Source: Holophaga sp.
GTDB lineage: Bacteria > Acidobacteriota > Holophagae > Holophagales > Holophagaceae
Length of the DNA: 64,000 nt
Direction: 5' to 3'
Assembly (NCBI GenBank): GCA_031292735.1
Contig: JARLGP010000010.1
Span: 1-64,000, forward strand
The position numbers were made by a program, and so were the translations under genes. Shown in pieces: positions 61,334-64,000 of this stretch (the stretch's first letter is position 1; every line of letters begins with the position of its first letter). The notes beneath the pieces are model-generated. The model was given only the letters and a program-made list of their open reading frames with translations. It made no database searches and had not been told where the DNA came from.

Positions 61334-61688
61334 TTCGGTGAGCCATTACCTGCTTTTATCCTATTTTCCATCCCCGTCCATCCTGTTCATCCCCGTCGAA
61401 AAAAAGCCAAGGATGGTGCCGAAACACCGGAACAGTTCGCGCCGAAGCACCCAGCGTCTTTTACCGACGGGGATGAACAGGATGGACGGGGATAAGAAGG
61501 ATGAAAGCAGGGCTTGGCCTCGCTTGATTCATCCGTTAAACGGCAGCGCCGGTTGGGGAATGCTGGTTCGAATCGTTGATCCCTGCACCGCTCTGCAGTT
61601 GAGTGACACCGGCAGGAGCCGCAAAGGAAATCAGGCCTTCCAGATGGTGCAACCCTTTTGTTGGGACCCTTCAACTGCAGAATCCGGA
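61334..61688. other. Non-coding stretch containing an inverted-repeat element
   Basis: No gene in 355 bp between the HEPN remnant and holB. It holds the long inverted repeat described separately (61350-61510); in 61511-61688 I recognise nothing. Confidence 0.6.
61350..61510. repeat. Long imperfect inverted repeat (REP/MITE-like element)
   Basis: Arms 61350-61398 and 61465-61510 are reverse complements over about 46 nt. A 29-bp inner core is exact (61370-61398 with 61465-61493); the outer part has a few mismatches. The core contains the tandem units CCCCGTCCATCCTGTTCAT and ATCCCCGTC. The 66-nt loop has no gene. Similar palindromic units are common as dispersed repeats in other genomes; no second copy exists in this window. 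Confidence 0.8.
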
Positions 61689-62684
61689 TCAAGAGGGTGT
61701 GTGCAATGCCAGGCCGACCTCCCGCAGCAGCGCATCCGGGCTGGGATTGCGGATCAGGTTGCGCAGCGCCTCGAACACCCGGGCCTGGGGCCTGTCCAAC
61801 GCCAGGTCCGACCCGGCCAGCCGCTCCACCCCGGCGGCCCAGGGTTTCAGGCGCAGCGCCCGGCCCTCCCGGCAGCGGGCCACGTCGGCCAGGAGCAGCA
61901 GGAGGATCTCCAGGCTCTGCCCCACCTGCTCGCTCTGGCTGGCCTCCGCGTCCTTGGCCGGCAGCAGGGGGGCGCTGGCGTCGCTGAAGGCCCCGCCGCC
62001 GCCCAGGGCGATCCAGGCGTCCAGCTGGTCCGAGGCCCGCTGGAAGGCCTCGGGGTCCAGGTAGCGGAAGCTTCCGGCGGCCAGGGCGGTCCAGGGTTCC
62101 CGGCTGTTCTCCTCCCATCCCTCGCGCTGGGCCACGGCCCAGGTCTCGGCGGCGCTCAACGGCTGGAAGGCGATGCGCTCGCATCGGGAGCGGATGGTGG
62201 GCAGCACGGCCTCCGGGCGGTGGGTGACCAGCAGGAAGTGGGTGCCGGCCGGCGGCTCCTCCAGGGTCTTCAGCAGCATGTTGGCGCTGGCCCCGTTCAA
62301 CCGGTGGGCGTCCTCCACCAGGATCCACCGGTGGCAGCCGGGCGCCGGCGCCCGGTGCGCCCACTGGATCACCCCGCCCTCCACCAGGTCGTCGCCGCGG
62401 ATGGCGCCGATGCGGATCAGCCCGGCCTTGCCCTCCGGGGCGATCCGCAGCAGGTTCGGCAGTTCCACCGGAAGCTCGCCCTTGAACATCAGGCAGCCCT
62501 GGCACTGGCCGCAGGCCGTGTGCCGGAAGCACAGCTCCCGCTGGGCCAGCTCCATGGCCACCCGGCGCTTGCCCACCCCGTCCGGTCCGATGAACAGCAG
62601 GCTCCCGCCCAGCCGGTGCGACCCGACCCGTTCCAGCAGCCGCTCCCGCACGGCGCGATGACCCACCAGCGAATGATCGAACAC
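61689..62684 (-). CDS. holB: DNA polymerase III delta' subunit
   Basis: 331 residues of a clamp-loader AAA+ protein. Walker A FIGPDGVGKRRVA, zinc-binding CGQCQGC, the Walker B region WILVEDAHRLN and sensor 1 LVTHRPEAVLPTIRSRCERI with the SRC motif. The GTG start overlaps the stop of tmk by one base (TAGTG), the common tmk-holB pair. Confidence 0.92.
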   Translation of the reverse strand: MFDHSLVGHRAVRERLLERVGSHRLGGSLLFIGPDGVGKRRVAMELAQRELCFRHTACGQCQGCLMFKGELPVELPNLLRIAPEGKAGLIRIGAIRGDDLVEGGVIQWAHRAPAPGCHRWILVEDAHRLNGASANMLLKTLEEPPAGTHFLLVTHRPEAVLPTIRSRCERIAFQPLSAAETWAVAQREGWEENSREPWTALAAGSFRYLDPEAFQRASDQLDAWIALGGGGAFSDASAPLLPAKDAEASQSEQVGQSLEILLLLLADVARCREGRALRLKPWAAGVERLAGSDLALDRPQARVFEALRNLIRNPSPDALLREVGLALHTPS

Positions 62685-63346
62685 TATTCCACCCGGTAGC
62701 CGGCGGTTCTCATCAGCGGCGCCACCCTGGCCCAGACCGCCTCTTCCACCTTGTCGGCGGATTCCCGGGCCGGAACCACGGCCACCCGCTGGGGCTCCTT
62801 CTGGGCGATGATCAGGAAACGGCTGCGCACCCGCCGGTGGAAGTCCAGCGCCTCCTGGTCGAACCGGGTTTCCCGGAAGGCCTGGTCGGCCCCGTTGCGG
62901 GCCTCCACCCGGACCAGGGACTCCGCCGGATCCAGATCCAGCACCAGGGTCAGGGTGGGCTTCAGCCGGCCCAGGACCACCTCCCCCAGCCGGTCCAGCA
63001 CGCTGTCGCTGATGCCCTGGGCGCCCTGGTAGGCCCGGGTGGAATCATCGAACCGGTCCAGCAGCACCACCTTGCCCTGCTCCAGCATCGGCGTGATGAA
63101 ACGGGCGACATGCTGCGCCCGGTCCGCGTAGAACAGCATCAGCTCGGCCTTGGGGGCCCAGGTGTCGCCGGACGGATGCGGTTCCAGCAGCAGGGCGCGG
63201 AGCGTCTGGCCCAGAAGCGTGCCGCCCGGTTCCTTGGAGACCTCCACCGGAACGCCGGCCTTCCGCAGGCGGGCGGCGAGTCTCTGGATCTGGGTGGACT
63301 TTCCCGAGCCCTCCACACCTTCCATGGTGATGAGCAATCCCGCCAA
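62684..63346 (-). CDS. tmk: Thymidylate kinase
   Basis: 220 residues. P-loop EGVEGSGKSTQ, DR motif LLDRFDDSTRAYQG and the LTLVLDLDPAESL segment. It phosphorylates dTMP. The start is TTG at 63346, immediately after GGGGAGG; the ATG inside (MEGVEG) would remove the first beta strand. Coupled to holB. Confidence 0.93.
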   Translation of the reverse strand: MAGLLITMEGVEGSGKSTQIQRLAARLRKAGVPVEVSKEPGGTLLGQTLRALLLEPHPSGDTWAPKAELMLFYADRAQHVARFITPMLEQGKVVLLDRFDDSTRAYQGAQGISDSVLDRLGEVVLGRLKPTLTLVLDLDPAESLVRVEARNGADQAFRETRFDQEALDFHRRVRSRFLIIAQKEPQRVAVVPARESADKVEEAVWARVAPLMRTAGYRVE

Positions 63347-63484
63347 CGAACCTCCCCGAAATCTGAACCTTGCCCAGGATATCCGCTTGGGCGCGCGCGC
63401 GGCTTTGGAAATCCGCGATTCGGGTTGCGGCTGCATTATCCGGAAAATGGGCCTATCCTTTTGGGAAACCCTGCGGAGATCACC

Positions 63485-64000
63485 GTGCTCGAAACGCTTC
63501 GATGTCCAGGCTGCTCCACCCGCTTTTCGCTAGGCGCCGACCGGGTGCGGCCCGGGATGCGGCGGGCGCGGTGCTTCCGCTGCGATACCGTGTTCGACAT
63601 CGAGGAGGCCGTGGCGAGGCTGCTGGTCCCGGAGCCGGAACCCGATCCGGAACCGGCGCCGGCGCTTTCCATGGAGGACCTGCAGGGAATCCAGGAGGCC
63701 CCCGAGGAGCTCGAAACGGTCGAGCCGGCCGCTCCGGCCGGCGCCGGCTATGCCTCCGCCAAGGACGCCATCTCCCGGCTGATGGGCGACGCGCCCACGG
63801 CTTCCGCGCCCACGGCTTCCGCCCCCATGCGCATGGGCAGCCGGGGCGCCCTGGACGTGGACGCCACCCTGGAGGCCCTGTCCTCCACCCTGGGCGCCCC
63901 GACCCGGAAGCCGGAGGCCCCCGAGGCCCCGGATGCTCCCGCGGCGTCCGACCTGTCCTCCACCGTGAAACTCACCCCCGAAGAGATCCGGGTGGCCATG
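63485..64000 (+). CDS. MJ0042-type zinc-ribbon protein, 3' end outside window
   Basis: I translated from the GTG at 63485 (GGAG upstream); the frame stays open to the window edge (172 codons). The N-terminus has an MJ0042 zinc ribbon with CPGCSTRF and CFRCDTVF. It is followed by a long low-complexity acidic Pro/Glu/Ala-rich linker. Such proteins often go on to a membrane segment and a DUF3426-like domain, but that part is not in the window. It is divergent from tmk. Confidence 0.8.
   Translation, partial: MLETLRCPGCSTRFSLGADRVRPGMRRARCFRCDTVFDIEEAVARLLVPEPEPDPEPAPALSMEDLQGIQEAPEELETVEPAAPAGAGYASAKDAISRLMGDAPTASAPTASAPMRMGSRGALDVDATLEALSSTLGAPTRKPEAPEAPDAPAASDLSSTVKLTPEEIRVAM

Overview
The window is a GC-rich bacterial chromosome segment, densely packed with short gaps and many ATGA or GTGA overlaps. 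I infer a Gram-negative, pilus-bearing bacterium. The signs are a Wza-like exporter, LpxL- and PlsC-like acyltransferases, an MMPL exporter, lipoproteins and PilB/PilT/PilC. The style of the genes (TTG and GTG starts, paralogue-rich regulators, GH130, DUF2062) would fit Acidobacteriota of the Holophagae type, but that placement is inference and no rRNA gene is present to test it.

Layout. 1-6.6 kb (minus strand) is a surface-polysaccharide operon: a six-SLBB export protein, a FlaA1/WbpM-type dehydratase, a Wzz-like co-polymerase and a UDP-HexNAc dehydrogenase cut by the window edge. An AT-rich gap and a tRNA-Arg(TCT) follow. 7.4-11.4 kb holds a chemoreceptor with a haem c motif and a secreted penicillin-acylase-family enzyme. 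11.4-22.5 kb is an amino-acid block: a sigma-54 activator co-transcribed with a cystathionine beta-lyase-like gene, a strong -24/-12 promoter facing a complete branched-chain amino-acid ABC transporter (substrate-binding protein, two permeases, two ATPases), two further trans-sulfuration enzymes and a MarR regulator with a palindromic operator. 22.5-26.2 kb has a DUF4143 ATPase preceded by a perfect hairpin, a DapF-like protein with both catalytic cysteines replaced, QueD, a LEA14-like lipoprotein and a HAD hydrolase.

26.2-40.3 kb is the most interesting region: an aryl-polyene-like type II polyketide/fatty-acid locus. It has two ketosynthases, a chain-length-factor-like protein with Gln at the Cys position, two ACPs, a ketoreductase, two hotdog dehydratases, a thioesterase, an MMPL exporter and two acyltransferases. 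It also carries a B12-binding radical SAM protein and two unusual fusions (NodB deacetylase-methyltransferase and GT2-DUF2062). No aromatic ammonia-lyase or starter ligase is seen, so the product may differ from classical aryl polyenes.

40.4-51.7 kb is mostly housekeeping: frr, a TSUP transporter, a GH130 enzyme, folK, a YgiC/YgiB-like pair, queF, queC, two RNA-modification enzymes, a DUF374 acyltransferase, hslO and rsmB. 51.7-59.2 kb encodes type IV pilus motor and platform genes (pilC, pilT, pilB), a large unknown protein and a GGDEF protein. 59.2-64 kb contains a secreted papain-like protease, an orphan MNT antitoxin next to a HEPN remnant and a long inverted-repeat element, then holB, tmk and a truncated MJ0042-type zinc-ribbon protein.
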